A stretch of 64,000 bases of DNA from Streptomyces asiaticus (GTDB lineage: Bacteria; Actinomycetota; Actinomycetes; Streptomycetales; Streptomycetaceae): assembly GCF_018138715.1 (NCBI RefSeq), contig NZ_JAGSHX010000006.1, positions 6,820,001-6,884,000 of the forward strand. The letters run 5' to 3'. This document shows positions 45,617-54,847 of this stretch, one piece after another. The translations under genes and the position numbers were made by a program. Each line of letters begins with the position of its first letter. Position 1 is the first letter of the stretch. The notes beneath the pieces are model-generated. The model was not told the origin of the DNA. It did not search any database and was given only the letters and a program-made list of their open reading frames with translations.

Positions 45617-46270
45617 CTACCGGACGGCGGAAGGGCATTCCTTCCAGGCGAGGTGGTAAACCGTGTTGACCCCGCCGTCCGTCGAGTCCATGGCCATGAA
45701 GCTGGTGGTGCCCGCAGGAGAGGTGCCGGCGTTGACCCGCAGCTCGGTGTTGACGTTGAAGTTGCGGTCCTGGCCGCAGGGGGCCCACACCAGGGCGCTG
45801 TAGTCGGTGCTGTCGGTGGTCTGCCAGTTGTCGTTGTACGGACCGCTGAAGTCATGGGTCCGCGACGCGGTGTCCGACGAGCCCTGGAAGTAGTAGCTCG
45901 CCTTCTCGGTACCCTTGGCGCCCTTTTCGAGGTAGCCATAGCCCCGGTAGTCGACCTGGGCGATGGCGTAGGTGAACCCCTGCGGCACATGCACGCCCAG
46001 GCTGAGCTGGCAGTTCTTGCGGATGTCGGTCGGATCCGCACCGGGGCCGACCTGAGCGAGATAGTCGCTGTAGGTCACGGTGAACGCCGAGTTGTCGGCG
46101 GCGACGGCCACGGCGGTGGTGCCCTTGGGGCAGCCCGAGCCGTTCACCGTCTTGACGCTTATCTGGATCTTTTCCGGCGGCCCGTCAGAGGCCGGGGAAA
46201 CACCCTGGATGGAAAGGGCCGAGGCGAATAGCGCCGCGGCCGCGCCGCCCGCGAGCAGAACACCGGACAT
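45617..46270 (-). CDS. Exported DUF4360-family protein, copy 2
   Basis: 217-residue paralog of the next gene; by eye about two thirds of aligned positions are identical, including all cysteines and the VNGSGCP and FTVTYSDYLAQVG motifs. The signal sequence is MSGVLLAGGAAAALFASALS. As the promoter-proximal gene of the pair it probably leads a two-gene operon. The upstream region contains a run of 10-bp repeats (46331-46370). Confidence 0.85.
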   Translation of the reverse strand: MSGVLLAGGAAAALFASALSIQGVSPASDGPPEKIQISVKTVNGSGCPKGTTAVAVAADNSAFTVTYSDYLAQVGPGADPTDIRKNCQLSLGVHVPQGFTYAIAQVDYRGYGYLEKGAKGTEKASYYFQGSSDTASRTHDFSGPYNDNWQTTDSTDYSALVWAPCGQDRNFNVNTELRVNAGTSPAGTTSFMAMDSTDGGVNTVYHLAWKECPSAVR

Positions 46271-46622
46271 GGCTCTCCAATTCGATCACTTGTGGGGACG
46301 TAGTTGAGCGATGAATTTCCGATGAGCGGGAAGAGCGAGGAAGGGCGAGGAAGGGCAAGGAAGAGCGGGGGGTGCGGGACGTGCGGGAGGTACCGGAAGA
46401 GCGGGTGGCACGCACGATCGGTGGTGCGGGAAGAGCTGAAGAGCGGAGGAGCGTTATCGCGCGGTACGGTTCGTACGGCCGAACGCAATGAGAGCCCCAT
46501 GCCCGGCTGGTGACGGAAAGCCAGGGCGATGGGCGCTCTTAAGATAAGGGTGATAGGCAGGCACCACAAGACGGCCGCGGAATTCCGTAACAAGATGTTT
46601 CCGTCCGGCCGGGAAGAACGAT
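46271..46622. other. 352-bp intergenic region between DUF4360 pair and ogt
   Basis: No gene is supported. It holds the DUF4360 promoter region and a purine-rich tract with four 10-bp repeats. GC content is lower than in neighbouring genes. Confidence 0.55.
46331..46370. repeat. 10-bp direct repeat, 4 copies
   Basis: Units AAGAGCGAGG, AAGGGCGAGG, AAGGGCAAGG and AAGAGCGGGG follow each other without gaps, 60-100 bp upstream of the DUF4360 copy 2 start on its strand. The period is about one helical turn. Confidence 0.75.
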
Positions 46623-47285
46623 TCAGAAGAGCGGTTGCGGAAGAACGCCTTCCAGTGCCAGCAGGATGCGCTTGGTCTCCAGCCCGCCGCCGAAACCGCC
46701 GATGCCCCCACCGCTCTCCACCACTCGGTGGCACGGCACCACGACCGGCAGCGGATTGCTCCCCATGGCCACGCCGACGGCGCGGGCCGCGCCAGGCTCA
46801 CCCACCCGGTCGGCGAGGTTCTGATAGCCGACGACCGTGCCATAGGGCACGTGCGCCGCCAGCTCGCGCAGCACCCGGCGGTTGAAGCCGGTGATCAGGG
46901 ACCAGTCCAGGGAGAGGGTGAACGCCTTGGTCTCCCCGGCGAAATAGCTCTCCAGCTGCCGTATCGCCTCGGCGAGATGTCCGGCGCGGCGAGGTGTGGA
47001 CGGGGCGGCCGCGGTGCCGGGGGCCTCGGGCGGCACGGCGGTGGGCTCGGTGCCGAGGCGGCGCGTCAGCCTGGCGACGGCCTCGGCCGCGGTCTTCTCC
47101 TCCGCATGGAAGACCACCTGGGCCAGCCCCTCGTCGGTGGCCGCGAGCAGCAGCGGGCCGATGGGCGTGGCCAGGACCGCCCAGGCCCAGGCGCGCGCGT
47201 CCGGCCCCTCCGGGCGCTCCCGCCGCTCTCGCGGGTCCGGCTGGTCCTGCGGATCCGGCTGTGTCTGCCGCTCTGCGATCGTCAC
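46623..47285 (-). CDS. ogt: Methylated-DNA-protein-cysteine S-methyltransferase
   Basis: 220-residue suicide DNA repair protein that takes the methyl group from O6-methylguanine. The active-site motif PVVVPCHRVVESGG with the acceptor cysteine, the helix-turn-helix region RRVLRELAAHVPYGTVVGYQ, and the C-terminal GFGGGLETKRILLALE are all present. The N-terminal domain is preceded by a Pro/Arg/Gln-rich stretch of about 35 residues. The GTG at 47283-47285 lies six bases behind a TACGCT -10 box that forms part of a damage-type promoter. Confidence 0.94.
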   Translation of the reverse strand: MTIAERQTQPDPQDQPDPRERRERPEGPDARAWAWAVLATPIGPLLLAATDEGLAQVVFHAEEKTAAEAVARLTRRLGTEPTAVPPEAPGTAAAPSTPRRAGHLAEAIRQLESYFAGETKAFTLSLDWSLITGFNRRVLRELAAHVPYGTVVGYQNLADRVGEPGAARAVGVAMGSNPLPVVVPCHRVVESGGGIGGFGGGLETKRILLALEGVLPQPLF

Positions 47286-47291
47286 GCCCTC

Positions 47292-47314
47292 AGCGTAGAA
47301 CCCGCCACCGACAG
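47292..47314 (-). promoter_or_regulatory. RecA-NDp/PafBC-type promoter of ogt
   Basis: On the minus strand CTGTCGGTG (47314-47306), N8, TACGCT (47297-47292): one change from TTGTCRGTG and an exact TAnnnT, with the start codon six bases on. Confidence 0.72.
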
Positions 47315-47374
47315 CGCCGCCGACAGCGCCCCGCCGGTCGGCCGGCGGGGCGCCTCGTCGGAGCCGGCCGCGGA

Positions 47375-48256
47375 TCACGAGGCGTCGTCGAGGGCGTCCC
47401 GGATCACATCGGGCTTGTTGGTGATGATGCCGTTCACGCCCATGCCCGCGACCGAGACCGCCGTCGGGCCGTCGTTGACGGTCCAGGTGTAGACCTCCAG
47501 CGGTTTGCCGTGCGCGCCGTCCACCGACCGCACCGCGGACACATAGCCGGCGTCGATGGTCGTGTAGCTGGGGTTGATCTGGTCGGAGAACTCGGCGTAC
47601 TCCGGCAGATCGGCGACGGCCGGGGTGCCCAGGAAGCCGGTCTTGACGTCGGGGCGCAGCTGGTGGACCGTCCGCACGGCGTCGGCGCTGAAGCTCTGGA
47701 CGATCAGCCGGCGCTTGTGCCGGTGGTCGAGCCAGCCTTCTCTTCGCAGCTCCCGCAGCGTCTGGCGCTCGATCCCCGGATAGAGCTCGGGAGCCTTGAG
47801 CTCCAGCAGGAGCTTTTGGTGGTTGTCCGAAACCCGGTCCATGTACTCCTCCAGGGTGGGCACCGCCTCGCCCTGGAAGTCGGGGCCGAACCAGCTTCCG
47901 GCGTCCAGCTTCTCGATCTCGTCGAGGGTGAAGTCGGAGATCTTCCAGGGCGCGCGGTCCGGGAAGACCTGTTCGACATCGGTGGTCCGGCTCAGCGTGG
48001 TGTCGTGCATGACGATCAGCTCGCCGTCCCTGGTGCGCTGGACGTCGTTCTCCACCCAGTCGATGCCCAGGTCGTCGGCGGCGTCGACGGCGGCCAGGGT
48101 GTTCTCGGGGGCGTACGCGGAGGCACCGCGATGGGCCACGGTGACCGTGTGGTGGTGCGTCGTCCGGCCGGTGGCCTGGGCCGTGGCCGTGGGGAGGAAG
48201 AGCGCGGACATCCCGATGAGCGCGCCGGTTAACGCGGCGGCCGGGCGGATCTGCAT
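47375..48256 (-). CDS. Exported glycerophosphodiester phosphodiesterase
   Basis: 293-residue secreted enzyme that releases glycerol-3-phosphate from deacylated phospholipids. The signal sequence is MQIRPAAALTGALIGMSALF ending near TAQA. Catalytic motifs are VAHRGASAYAPENTLAAVDA (His-Arg and Glu), WVENDVQRTRDGELIVMHDTTLSRTTD in two pieces (E-x-D metal site and catalytic His), and LLLELKAPE. GAGGAG precedes the ATG at 48254-48256. Divergent from uvrB. Confidence 0.93.
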   Translation of the reverse strand: MQIRPAAALTGALIGMSALFLPTATAQATGRTTHHHTVTVAHRGASAYAPENTLAAVDAADDLGIDWVENDVQRTRDGELIVMHDTTLSRTTDVEQVFPDRAPWKISDFTLDEIEKLDAGSWFGPDFQGEAVPTLEEYMDRVSDNHQKLLLELKAPELYPGIERQTLRELRREGWLDHRHKRRLIVQSFSADAVRTVHQLRPDVKTGFLGTPAVADLPEYAEFSDQINPSYTTIDAGYVSAVRSVDGAHGKPLEVYTWTVNDGPTAVSVAGMGVNGIITNKPDVIRDALDDAS

Positions 48257-48441
48257 ACGGACTCCTCGCGTCGTCTGACTCTCGTCCGACTCATGGACGG
48301 GCAGAGGGTCCCAGATGCGCGGCAGTGGAGGATAGGTGCCGGATGGAAGGAAAATTCGTGCCACGGGCGACATCATGCGCGTGATCATCCGAATCCGGCC
48401 GCAGGGCCGGGGTGGGGGTGGCGCGGACGAGCGCTCCGCCG

Positions 48442-48464
48442 TTGTCAGTGGCGAGTCGTACGGT
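48442..48464 (+). promoter_or_regulatory. RecA-NDp/PafBC-type promoter of uvrB
   Basis: TTGTCAGTG (48442-48450), N8, TACGGT (48459-48464) fits the damage-promoter consensus exactly. The uvrB ATG follows 7 bases later. Confidence 0.85.
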
Positions 48465-48471
48465 TGGTCTC

Positions 48472-50601
48472 ATGCGGCCCGTAACTCAGCTCGAACGCAA
48501 GGTGGCGCCCTTCGAGGTCGTCAGCCCCTATCAGCCCAGCGGTGACCAGCCCACCGCCATCGCCGACCTCGACCGGCGCGTCCGCGCGGGGGAGAGGGAC
48601 GTCGTCCTGCTCGGCGCGACCGGCACCGGCAAGTCCGCGACCACCGCGTGGATGATCGAGAAGCTTCAGCGGCCCACGCTGGTCATGGCTCCGAACAAGA
48701 CGCTGGCCGCCCAGCTGGCCAATGAGTTCCGCGAGCTGTTGCCGAACAACGCGGTCGAGTACTTCGTCTCGTACTACGACTACTACCAGCCCGAGGCGTA
48801 CGTCCCGCAGTCGGACACCTACATCGAGAAGGACTCCTCGATCAACGAGGAGGTGGAGCGGCTGCGCCACTCGGCGACGAACTCGCTGCTCACCCGGCGT
48901 GACGTGGTCGTGGTGGCCTCCGTCTCCTGCATCTACGGCCTCGGCACGCCGCAGGAGTACGTGGACCGCATGGTGCCGCTCAAGGTCGGCGAGGAGATCG
49001 ACCGCGATCAGCTGCTGCGTCGCTTTGTCGATATTCAGTACAACCGCAATGACATGGCGTTCACCCGGGGCACCTTCCGGGTCCGCGGCGACACCATCGA
49101 GATCTTCCCGGTCTACGAGGAGCTCGCGGTCCGCATCGAGATGTTCGGCGACGAGATCGAGGCCCTGTCCACGCTCCACCCGCTCACCGGCGAAGTGATC
49201 AGCGACGACCAGGAGCTGTATGTGTTCCCGGCCACCCACTACGTGGCGGGGCCCGAGCGCATGGAGAAGGCCATCGCCGGGATCGAGGCCGAGCTGGAGC
49301 AGACCCTGGCCCGGATGGAGAAGCAGGGCAAGCTGCTGGAGGCCCAGCGGCTGCGGATGCGCACCACCTACGACATCGAGATGATGCGGCAGATCGGCAC
49401 CTGCTCCGGCATCGAGAACTACTCGCTGCACATCGACGGCCGTGAGACCGGATCCCCGCCGCACACCCTGCTGGACTACTTCCCGGAGGACTTCCTCCTG
49501 GTCATCGACGAGTCGCATGTCACGGTGCCGCAGATCGGCGCGATGTACGAGGGCGACGCCTCCCGCAAGCGGACCCTGATCGAGCACGGCTTCCGGCTGC
49601 CCTCCGCGCTGGACAACCGCCCGCTGAAGTGGGAGGAGTTCCTGGAGCGGGTCGGCCAGACGGTCTATCTCTCCGCCACCCCGGGGACGTACGAGATGTC
49701 CCGCGGTGACGGCTTCGTGGAGCAGATCATCCGCCCGACCGGCCTGGTCGACCCGGAGGTCGTCGTCAAGCCGACCGAGGGCCAGATCGACGATCTCATC
49801 CATGAGATCCGCACCCGCACCGAGAAGGACGAGCGGGTCCTGGTCACCACCCTCACCAAGAAGATGGCCGAGGACCTCACCGACTACATGCTCGAATTGG
49901 GCATCCAGGTGCGCTATCTGCACAGCGATGTGGACACCCTGCGCCGGGTCGAGCTGCTGCGCGAGCTGCGCGCCGGTGAGTTCGACGTGCTGGTGGGCAT
50001 CAACCTGCTGCGGGAGGGCCTCGACCTGCCGGAGGTCTCGCTGGTCGCCATCCTCGACGCCGACAAGGAGGGCTTCCTGCGCTCGGGCACCTCGCTGATC
50101 CAGACCATCGGCCGCGCCGCCCGTAACGTCTCGGGCCAGGTGCATATGTATGCCGACAAGGTCACCCCGGCGATGGCGAAGGCCATCGACGAGACCAACC
50201 GCCGCCGCGAGAAGCAGATCGCGTACAACAAGGCCAACAAGATCGATCCGCAGCCGCTGCGGAAGAAGATCAACGACATCGTGGCCCAGATCGCCCGCGA
50301 GGACGTCGACACGGAGGAGCTGCTCGGCACCGGCTACCGCAAGGTGAAGGACGGCAAGGGCGCGAAGGCGGCCGAGCCGGCGGCCAAGGGCGGCAAGGCC
50401 AAGGCCGCCAAGGGCAAGGCCAAGGAGGCGGTGCTGACCGACCGGCCCGCGGCCGAGCTCGCCGAGCAGATCGAGGAGATGACCGACCGCATGCGGGCCG
50501 CGGCGGCGGAGCTCCAGTTCGAGGTGGCGGCCCGACTGCGCGACGAGGTGTCGGAGTTGAAGAAGGAGCTGCGGCAGATGCGGGAGGCCGGAGTTTCCTG
50601 A
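48472..50601 (+). CDS. uvrB: Excinuclease ABC subunit B
   Basis: 709-residue helicase-like core of nucleotide excision repair; it receives the lesion from UvrA and positions UvrC. It shows [12 protein letters not shown], Walker A GATGTGKS (48-55), the [12 protein letters not shown] beta-hairpin, DESHVTVPQ (DEAD-box like), [19 protein letters not shown], and the C-terminal UVR domain ([24 protein letters not shown]; here [13 protein letters not shown]) that contacts UvrC. A Lys/Ala/Gly-rich linker precedes the UVR domain. The ATG giving [20 protein letters not shown] matches the family start and is probably leaderless. Confidence 0.97.
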   Translation: MRPVTQLERKVAPFEVVSPYQPSGDQPTAIADLDRRVRAGERDVVLLGATGTGKSATTAWMIEKLQRPTLVMAPNKTLAAQLANEFRELLPNNAVEYFVSYYDYYQPEAYVPQSDTYIEKDSSINEEVERLRHSATNSLLTRRDVVVVASVSCIYGLGTPQEYVDRMVPLKVGEEIDRDQLLRRFVDIQYNRNDMAFTRGTFRVRGDTIEIFPVYEELAVRIEMFGDEIEALSTLHPLTGEVISDDQELYVFPATHYVAGPERMEKAIAGIEAELEQTLARMEKQGKLLEAQRLRMRTTYDIEMMRQIGTCSGIENYSLHIDGRETGSPPHTLLDYFPEDFLLVIDESHVTVPQIGAMYEGDASRKRTLIEHGFRLPSALDNRPLKWEEFLERVGQTVYLSATPGTYEMSRGDGFVEQIIRPTGLVDPEVVVKPTEGQIDDLIHEIRTRTEKDERVLVTTLTKKMAEDLTDYMLELGIQVRYLHSDVDTLRRVELLRELRAGEFDVLVGINLLREGLDLPEVSLVAILDADKEGFLRSGTSLIQTIGRAARNVSGQVHMYADKVTPAMAKAIDETNRRREKQIAYNKANKIDPQPLRKKINDIVAQIAREDVDTEELLGTGYRKVKDGKGAKAAEPAAKGGKAKAAKGKAKEAVLTDRPAAELAEQIEEMTDRMRAAAAELQFEVAARLRDEVSELKKELRQMREAGVS

Positions 50602-50795
50602 TCACCGGGCGCCCCGGGTCCTCACCGGGGCGCCCGTGGGTTCCCTGTGTTGCAAGACCGACACAAAAGTCCGCTCGTCCGGCTGGAGCCCTGGCGGCAG
50701 TGCATAGGGTTTTCGGAAGGGCCGTGCGTACGGCGCGGCCACGGCCGCACCCGTGGCGGCCACGGGGAATCGAGAGACGAGAGTAGGGACAGCGC

Positions 50796-51374
50796 GTGAC
50801 GGTCAACATGTCCAAGGGACAGGCCATCAGCCTGCAGAAGGCCGACGGGGGCACCCTGACCGCGGTGCGGATGGGGCTGGGCTGGCAGGCGGCGCCCCGC
50901 CGCGGGCTGTTCGGCTCCCGTACGCGGGAGATCGACCTCGACGCGTCGGCCGTCCTCTTCGCCGACAAGCAGCCCACCGATGTCGTCTTCTTCCGCCACC
51001 TGGTCAGCGACGACGGCTCGGTCCGCCACACCGGTGACAACCTCGTGGGCGGCGCCGGTCAGGGCGGCGACGACGAGGCGATCCTGGTCGACCTCCAGCG
51101 GGTGCCCGTCCACATCGACCAGATCGTCTTCACGGTGAACTCCTTCACCGGCCAGACCTTCGCCGAGGTGCAGAACGCGTTCTGCCGGCTGGTGGACGAG
51201 ACCAACGGCCAGGAGCTCGCCCGCTACACCCTCACCGGCGGCGGGCAGTACACCGCCCAGATCATGGCCACGGTCCAGCGCGCGGGCAGCGCCTGGCAGA
51301 TGAAGGCGGTCGGCGAGCCGGCCAACGGCCGCACCTTCCAGGACCTGATGCCGCACATCCTGCCGCATCTGTAA
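50796..51374 (+). CDS. TerD-family protein
   Basis: 192-residue TerD-domain protein. It starts MTVNMSKGQAISLQKADGGT and contains the calcium-site-like EIDLDASAVLFA and the HTGDNLVGGAGQGGDDEAI loop, then VFTVNSFTGQTFAEVQNAFCRLVD. TerD proteins bind Ca2+ and occur in tellurite-resistance and stress/phage-resistance loci; in Streptomyces they influence development. The GTG at 50796 was used. A terminator hairpin follows 33 bp after its stop. Confidence 0.93.
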   Translation: MTVNMSKGQAISLQKADGGTLTAVRMGLGWQAAPRRGLFGSRTREIDLDASAVLFADKQPTDVVFFRHLVSDDGSVRHTGDNLVGGAGQGGDDEAILVDLQRVPVHIDQIVFTVNSFTGQTFAEVQNAFCRLVDETNGQELARYTLTGGGQYTAQIMATVQRAGSAWQMKAVGEPANGRTFQDLMPHILPHL

Positions 51375-51406
51375 AGGCGTACCGCACGGTAAAGGCGTAT
51401 CGCCCA

Positions 51407-51458
51407 GGTGAGCGCGTCGGCCCGGTTGAGCAGAGCTCGCCGGGCCGACGCGCTCACC
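51407..51458. terminator. Hairpin terminator, 19-bp stem
   Basis: Arms 51407-51425 and 51440-51458 are perfectly complementary (outer GGTGAGCGCGTCGG), with a 14-base loop that can extend the stem by GAGC/GCTC. It separates the two TerD genes. Confidence 0.82.
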
Positions 51459-51520
51459 GCACCACCGCATCACCACTCACACGTACGGCACACAGCGGAA
51501 CACAACGAGGGGACGCAGCC

Positions 51521-53503
51521 ATGACGGCCGAGCTGGTCCGAGGGCAGAACCACCCGCTGCCCCAGACCCGTTTGGAGATCCGGATCTCTGCGGGCAATCC
51601 GATCGTGGCCGGGGCGACACTCGGCGATGAGCGGGGCACGGTGCACGGCGCCGAATGGGTCGCGCATCCCGCCTCGCCCCAGCTGGCCGGGATAGAGGTG
51701 CCCAAACAGGCGGCGGCCGCCCACCGGCTCGCCGTGGACCTCGACGCGATGCCCGAGCACATCCACCGGGTCACCGTGCTGCTCGCGCTGCCGACCGGCG
51801 TCGGCGGCCCGGCCCGGTTCGGCGCCATGGCCGCGCCGTTCGTCGCCGTCACCGGCCTGGACGGCACCGAGATCGCCAGCTACACCATCACCGACCTGGA
51901 CTCGGAGTCCGCGGTGGCCGCCCTGGAGCTCTACCGCAGGCAGGGCGCCTGGAAGGTGCGCGCCATCGGTCAGGGGTACGCGGGCGGGCTGGCCGCCATG
52001 CTGCACGACCAGGGGCTGGAGCAGGGCGCCGACCTCGCGGCGCGGATCAACGAGGCGGTGGCCCGCGGGATGGCCCGTTCGGTCGCCCAGCCCCCGCCCC
52101 GTCCCGAGGGCGACGGCCGGGTGCGCACGGCCGCCGCGGGCGGCGGCACCGACCCGGCCCCGGCCCAGCCCCAGACCCCGCCGCAGCAGCCCCAGACCCC
52201 GCCGCGGCAGCCCCAGACCCCGCCGCAGCAGCCGCAGGGTGCGCCCGCCGCCGGAGGGTCCATCGACTACCAGCACCCGGGCCGCCGTACGGCCGCGCCG
52301 CCCACGCCCCCGCCCACGGCGCCGCCCGCCGCCCCGGGGCAGCCCGCCCAGCCGGTCGCGGGCGACGCCTCCGGCTGGTCCATGGACGAGCGGCTCTACA
52401 ACCAGGTCTGGGGGATGTTCGAGGACCTGGCCCGGACGACCGCGGCCTACCGCAGCGCCGTGGACTTCGCCGAGTCCCGCATGGAGCAGGAGCTGGACCG
52501 GGTGCTCTCCGACCCGCGCACCCGGGTGGGCCCGGCCGCCGACTCCGCCCGCGCCGAGGCGCGCGCCAAGCAGGCCGACCTCGTCGAGCAGGCCCGGATC
52601 GCCCTCGACCGCGATCTGGCGCAGCTCATCGCCGAGGCCGAGGTGGTGGAGGCGGCGCTGCCGTACGCCTACGCCCGCTGGGACAGCCCGGTGTGGCAGG
52701 CGTACCAGGTGCCGATGGAGGTCCCGATGGCCCTGCGCCTGGGCGATCTGCACCTTCCGGAGCGCACCGATCTGCACATCCCCATGCTGGTGCGGCTGCC
52801 GCTGGAGCGCGGGCTGTGGATCGACGCCGGGCGCTCGGGCTCGTTCGACGGACCGGCCGACTCCGGTGAGCTGCGCAGGCTGGCGGCGGACGCGGCGGTG
52901 GCGATCGCGGCGCGGATGCTGGCCGTCTATCCGGCCGGGGAGTTCGCGGTGCGTGTGATCGACCCGGCGGGTTCGGCCGCGGGCTCGTTCGCGCCGCTGG
53001 TGGGGTCCGGTGTGCTGGCCGAGCCGCCGGCGGCCGGGGCCCAGGGGGTCTCGGCGGTGCTCGCCGCGCTGACCCAGCGTGTCGACCTGGTCCAGATGGC
53101 GATCCGCAGCGGGGCCACGGACGCGCTGCCGCCGGATCTGGACACCGCCGAGCAGCTGCTGATCGTCCATGACTTCCCGCACGGCTTCGACGACCGGGCC
53201 GTCACCCAGCTGCGCTATCTGGCGGACGAGGGGCCCTCGGTGGGCGTGCATCTGATGATGGTCGCCGACCGTGAGGACGCGCGGGCCTACGGTCCGGTGC
53301 TGGACCCGCTGTGGCGGTCGCTGCTGCGGCTCACGCCGGTGGCCGACGACCACCTCGCCGACCCCTGGGTGGGTCATGCGTGGACCTACGAGCCGCCGAT
53401 GGTGCCGCCGGGCAGCCGGGTGCTGGGCCAGGTGCTGGGGGAGGTGGGGAGGGCCACGCAGGCTCTGAGGGAGGCTCGGGCCCGCCAGTCCTACGGCGGC
53501 TGA
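51521..53503 (+). CDS. TerD-domain protein with proline-rich linker and FtsK/SpoIIIE-like C-terminus
   Basis: 660-residue multidomain protein. Residues 1-180 form a TerD domain (MTAELVRGQNHPLPQTRLEI, LAVDLDAMPEHIHRVTVLLAL, ITDLDSESAVAALELYRRQG). A linker at about 195-290 contains QTPPQQP/QTPPRQP repeats. From 295 onward come a helical segment and a domain with LPLERGLWIDAGRSGSF, LLIVHDFPHGFDDRAVTQLR and VGVHLMMVADREDAR. That domain resembles the nucleotide-binding fold of FtsK/SpoIIIE-type ATPases but lacks a Walker A motif. It is likely a stress-related scaffold. ATG start; unknown partner. Confidence 0.82.
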   Translation: MTAELVRGQNHPLPQTRLEIRISAGNPIVAGATLGDERGTVHGAEWVAHPASPQLAGIEVPKQAAAAHRLAVDLDAMPEHIHRVTVLLALPTGVGGPARFGAMAAPFVAVTGLDGTEIASYTITDLDSESAVAALELYRRQGAWKVRAIGQGYAGGLAAMLHDQGLEQGADLAARINEAVARGMARSVAQPPPRPEGDGRVRTAAAGGGTDPAPAQPQTPPQQPQTPPRQPQTPPQQPQGAPAAGGSIDYQHPGRRTAAPPTPPPTAPPAAPGQPAQPVAGDASGWSMDERLYNQVWGMFEDLARTTAAYRSAVDFAESRMEQELDRVLSDPRTRVGPAADSARAEARAKQADLVEQARIALDRDLAQLIAEAEVVEAALPYAYARWDSPVWQAYQVPMEVPMALRLGDLHLPERTDLHIPMLVRLPLERGLWIDAGRSGSFDGPADSGELRRLAADAAVAIAARMLAVYPAGEFAVRVIDPAGSAAGSFAPLVGSGVLAEPPAAGAQGVSAVLAALTQRVDLVQMAIRSGATDALPPDLDTAEQLLIVHDFPHGFDDRAVTQLRYLADEGPSVGVHLMMVADREDARAYGPVLDPLWRSLLRLTPVADDHLADPWVGHAWTYEPPMVPPGSRVLGQVLGEVGRATQALREARARQSYGG

Positions 53504-53590
53504 CCAGGGCCGACCACGGCAGGACCGGCCCTGAACAGGTCTTTTGCCTTTCTCTTTACTCTCTCATGGGGATTCCTGTACTCTCTTTTA

Positions 53591-53740
53591 TGCGGAGGGG
53601 AGTACTCCTTAGCGGTGTTCCCGTCACCACGGATTCCGTCCGGCACCAGGAGGCCGGACGGAATCCCGGGACACCGGTCCATGGCGCGGTCCACGGGCGG
53701 AAGAGACCTCCGGCAGCGACGACGCTGAGACTGCCGTACG
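53591..53740 (+). ncRNA. Probable yybP-ykoY (Mn2+) riboswitch upstream of terC
   Basis: Between a T/C-rich stretch and terC lie the conserved words in order: GGGGAGTA (53597-53604), CCGTCACCACGG (53621-53632), then a 14-bp hairpin (53631-53644 with 53653-53666), and TGAGACTGCC (53726-53735). They match the 5' loop, the GUCA loop and the closing GAGAC of the yybP-ykoY family, and GCGGAGG/CTGCCGT can close the basal stem with wobbles. TerC-type manganese exporters are known targets. CCTCCGGCA at 53707-53715 is perfectly complementary to the ribosome binding site TGCCGGAGG at 53743-53751, so control of translation is likely. Confidence 0.72.
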
Positions 53741-53755
53741 AATGCCGGAGGAACC

Positions 53756-54760
53756 GTGGACGTATCCGTGACCATGTGGGGGCTGACGATTCTCGGCCTC
53801 TGCGCCCTGATCGCCGTCGACTTCTTCATAGGCGGCCGCAAACCGCATGAGGTCTCCCTCAAGGAGGCCGGGATCTGGACCGCGGTCTGGGTCGCCCTCG
53901 CCGGGCTCTTCGGGCTCGGGCTGCTGGTCTTCGCGGGCGGCCAGCCCTCCGGCGAGTTCTTCGCGGGCTTCATCACCGAGAAGTCGCTGAGCGTCGACAA
54001 CCTCTTCGTCTTCGTCCTGATCATGGCGAAGTTCGCCGTGCCGACGATCTACCAGCAGCGCGTGCTCATGGTGGGTGTGCTGATCGCCCTGGTGCTGCGC
54101 GCGGTCTTCATCGCCGCCGGCGCCGCGATCGTCTCGACCTTCGCCTGGGTCTTCTACATCTTCGGCGCCTTCCTCATCTGGACGGCCTGGAAGCTCATCC
54201 AGGAGGCGCGGGCCGATGAGGAGGAAGAGGAGTTCGAGGAGAACCGGCTGCTCAAGGCGGTCGAGAAGCGATTCCCGTCCACCGACCGTTACCACGACAC
54301 CAAGCTGTTCATCGTGGAGAACGGCAAGCGGCTGATGACCCCGATGCTGATCGTCATGCTGGCGATCGGCACCACCGACGTCCTCTTCGCGCTGGACTCG
54401 ATACCCGCGATCTTCGGCCTCACCCAGGACCCGTACATCGTCTTCACCGCCAACGCCTTCGCGCTGATGGGCCTGCGCCAGCTGTACTTCCTCATCGGTG
54501 GCCTGCTCAAGAAGCTGGTCCACCTCTCGTACGGGCTGTCGATCATCCTCGGCTTCATCGGCGTCAAGCTGGTGCTGCACGCGCTGCACGAGTCCGGGGT
54601 GCATGTCCCGGAGATCAGCATCCCGGTCTCCCTCGGCGTCATCTGCGCGGTGCTCGCCGTGACCACGGCCACCAGCCTGTACGCCTCGAAGAAACAGGCC
54701 CTGGCGGAGGCGGGGAGCGGGGAGGACCGGGCCCGGGACAAGGACAGCGTCGACGTCTGA
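53756..54760 (+). CDS. TerC-family integral membrane protein (probable Mn2+ efflux)
   Basis: 334-residue membrane protein with about nine helices. The TerC signature is seen in FFIGGRKPHEVSLKEAG, FITEKSLSVDNLFVFVLIMA (with the conserved Asp/Asn), IGTTDVLFALDSIPAIFGLT and VFTANAFALMGLRQLYFL. Members export manganese or load it onto secreted enzymes. A charged loop (EEEEFEENRLLKAVEKRF) lies in the middle. The GTG at 53756 has GGAGG four bases upstream. Name and riboswitch together support a manganese role rather than tellurite resistance. Confidence 0.93.
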   Translation: MDVSVTMWGLTILGLCALIAVDFFIGGRKPHEVSLKEAGIWTAVWVALAGLFGLGLLVFAGGQPSGEFFAGFITEKSLSVDNLFVFVLIMAKFAVPTIYQQRVLMVGVLIALVLRAVFIAAGAAIVSTFAWVFYIFGAFLIWTAWKLIQEARADEEEEEFEENRLLKAVEKRFPSTDRYHDTKLFIVENGKRLMTPMLIVMLAIGTTDVLFALDSIPAIFGLTQDPYIVFTANAFALMGLRQLYFLIGGLLKKLVHLSYGLSIILGFIGVKLVLHALHESGVHVPEISIPVSLGVICAVLAVTTATSLYASKKQALAEAGSGEDRARDKDSVDV

Positions 54761-54847
54761 CGGCGCCTGCAGCGTCACCGCCCTGACGGCGTCTCAGAGC
54801 GCCCCACGGCGTCCGACCGCTGTCCCTCCCGGATCCGGGAGACGGGC

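Noticed and set aside
54826..54841. CTCCCGGATCCGGGAG palindrome as a terminator between terC and the permease gene
   Set aside because: The perfect 16-bp palindrome leaves no loop and is too short to call a terminator without more evidence.
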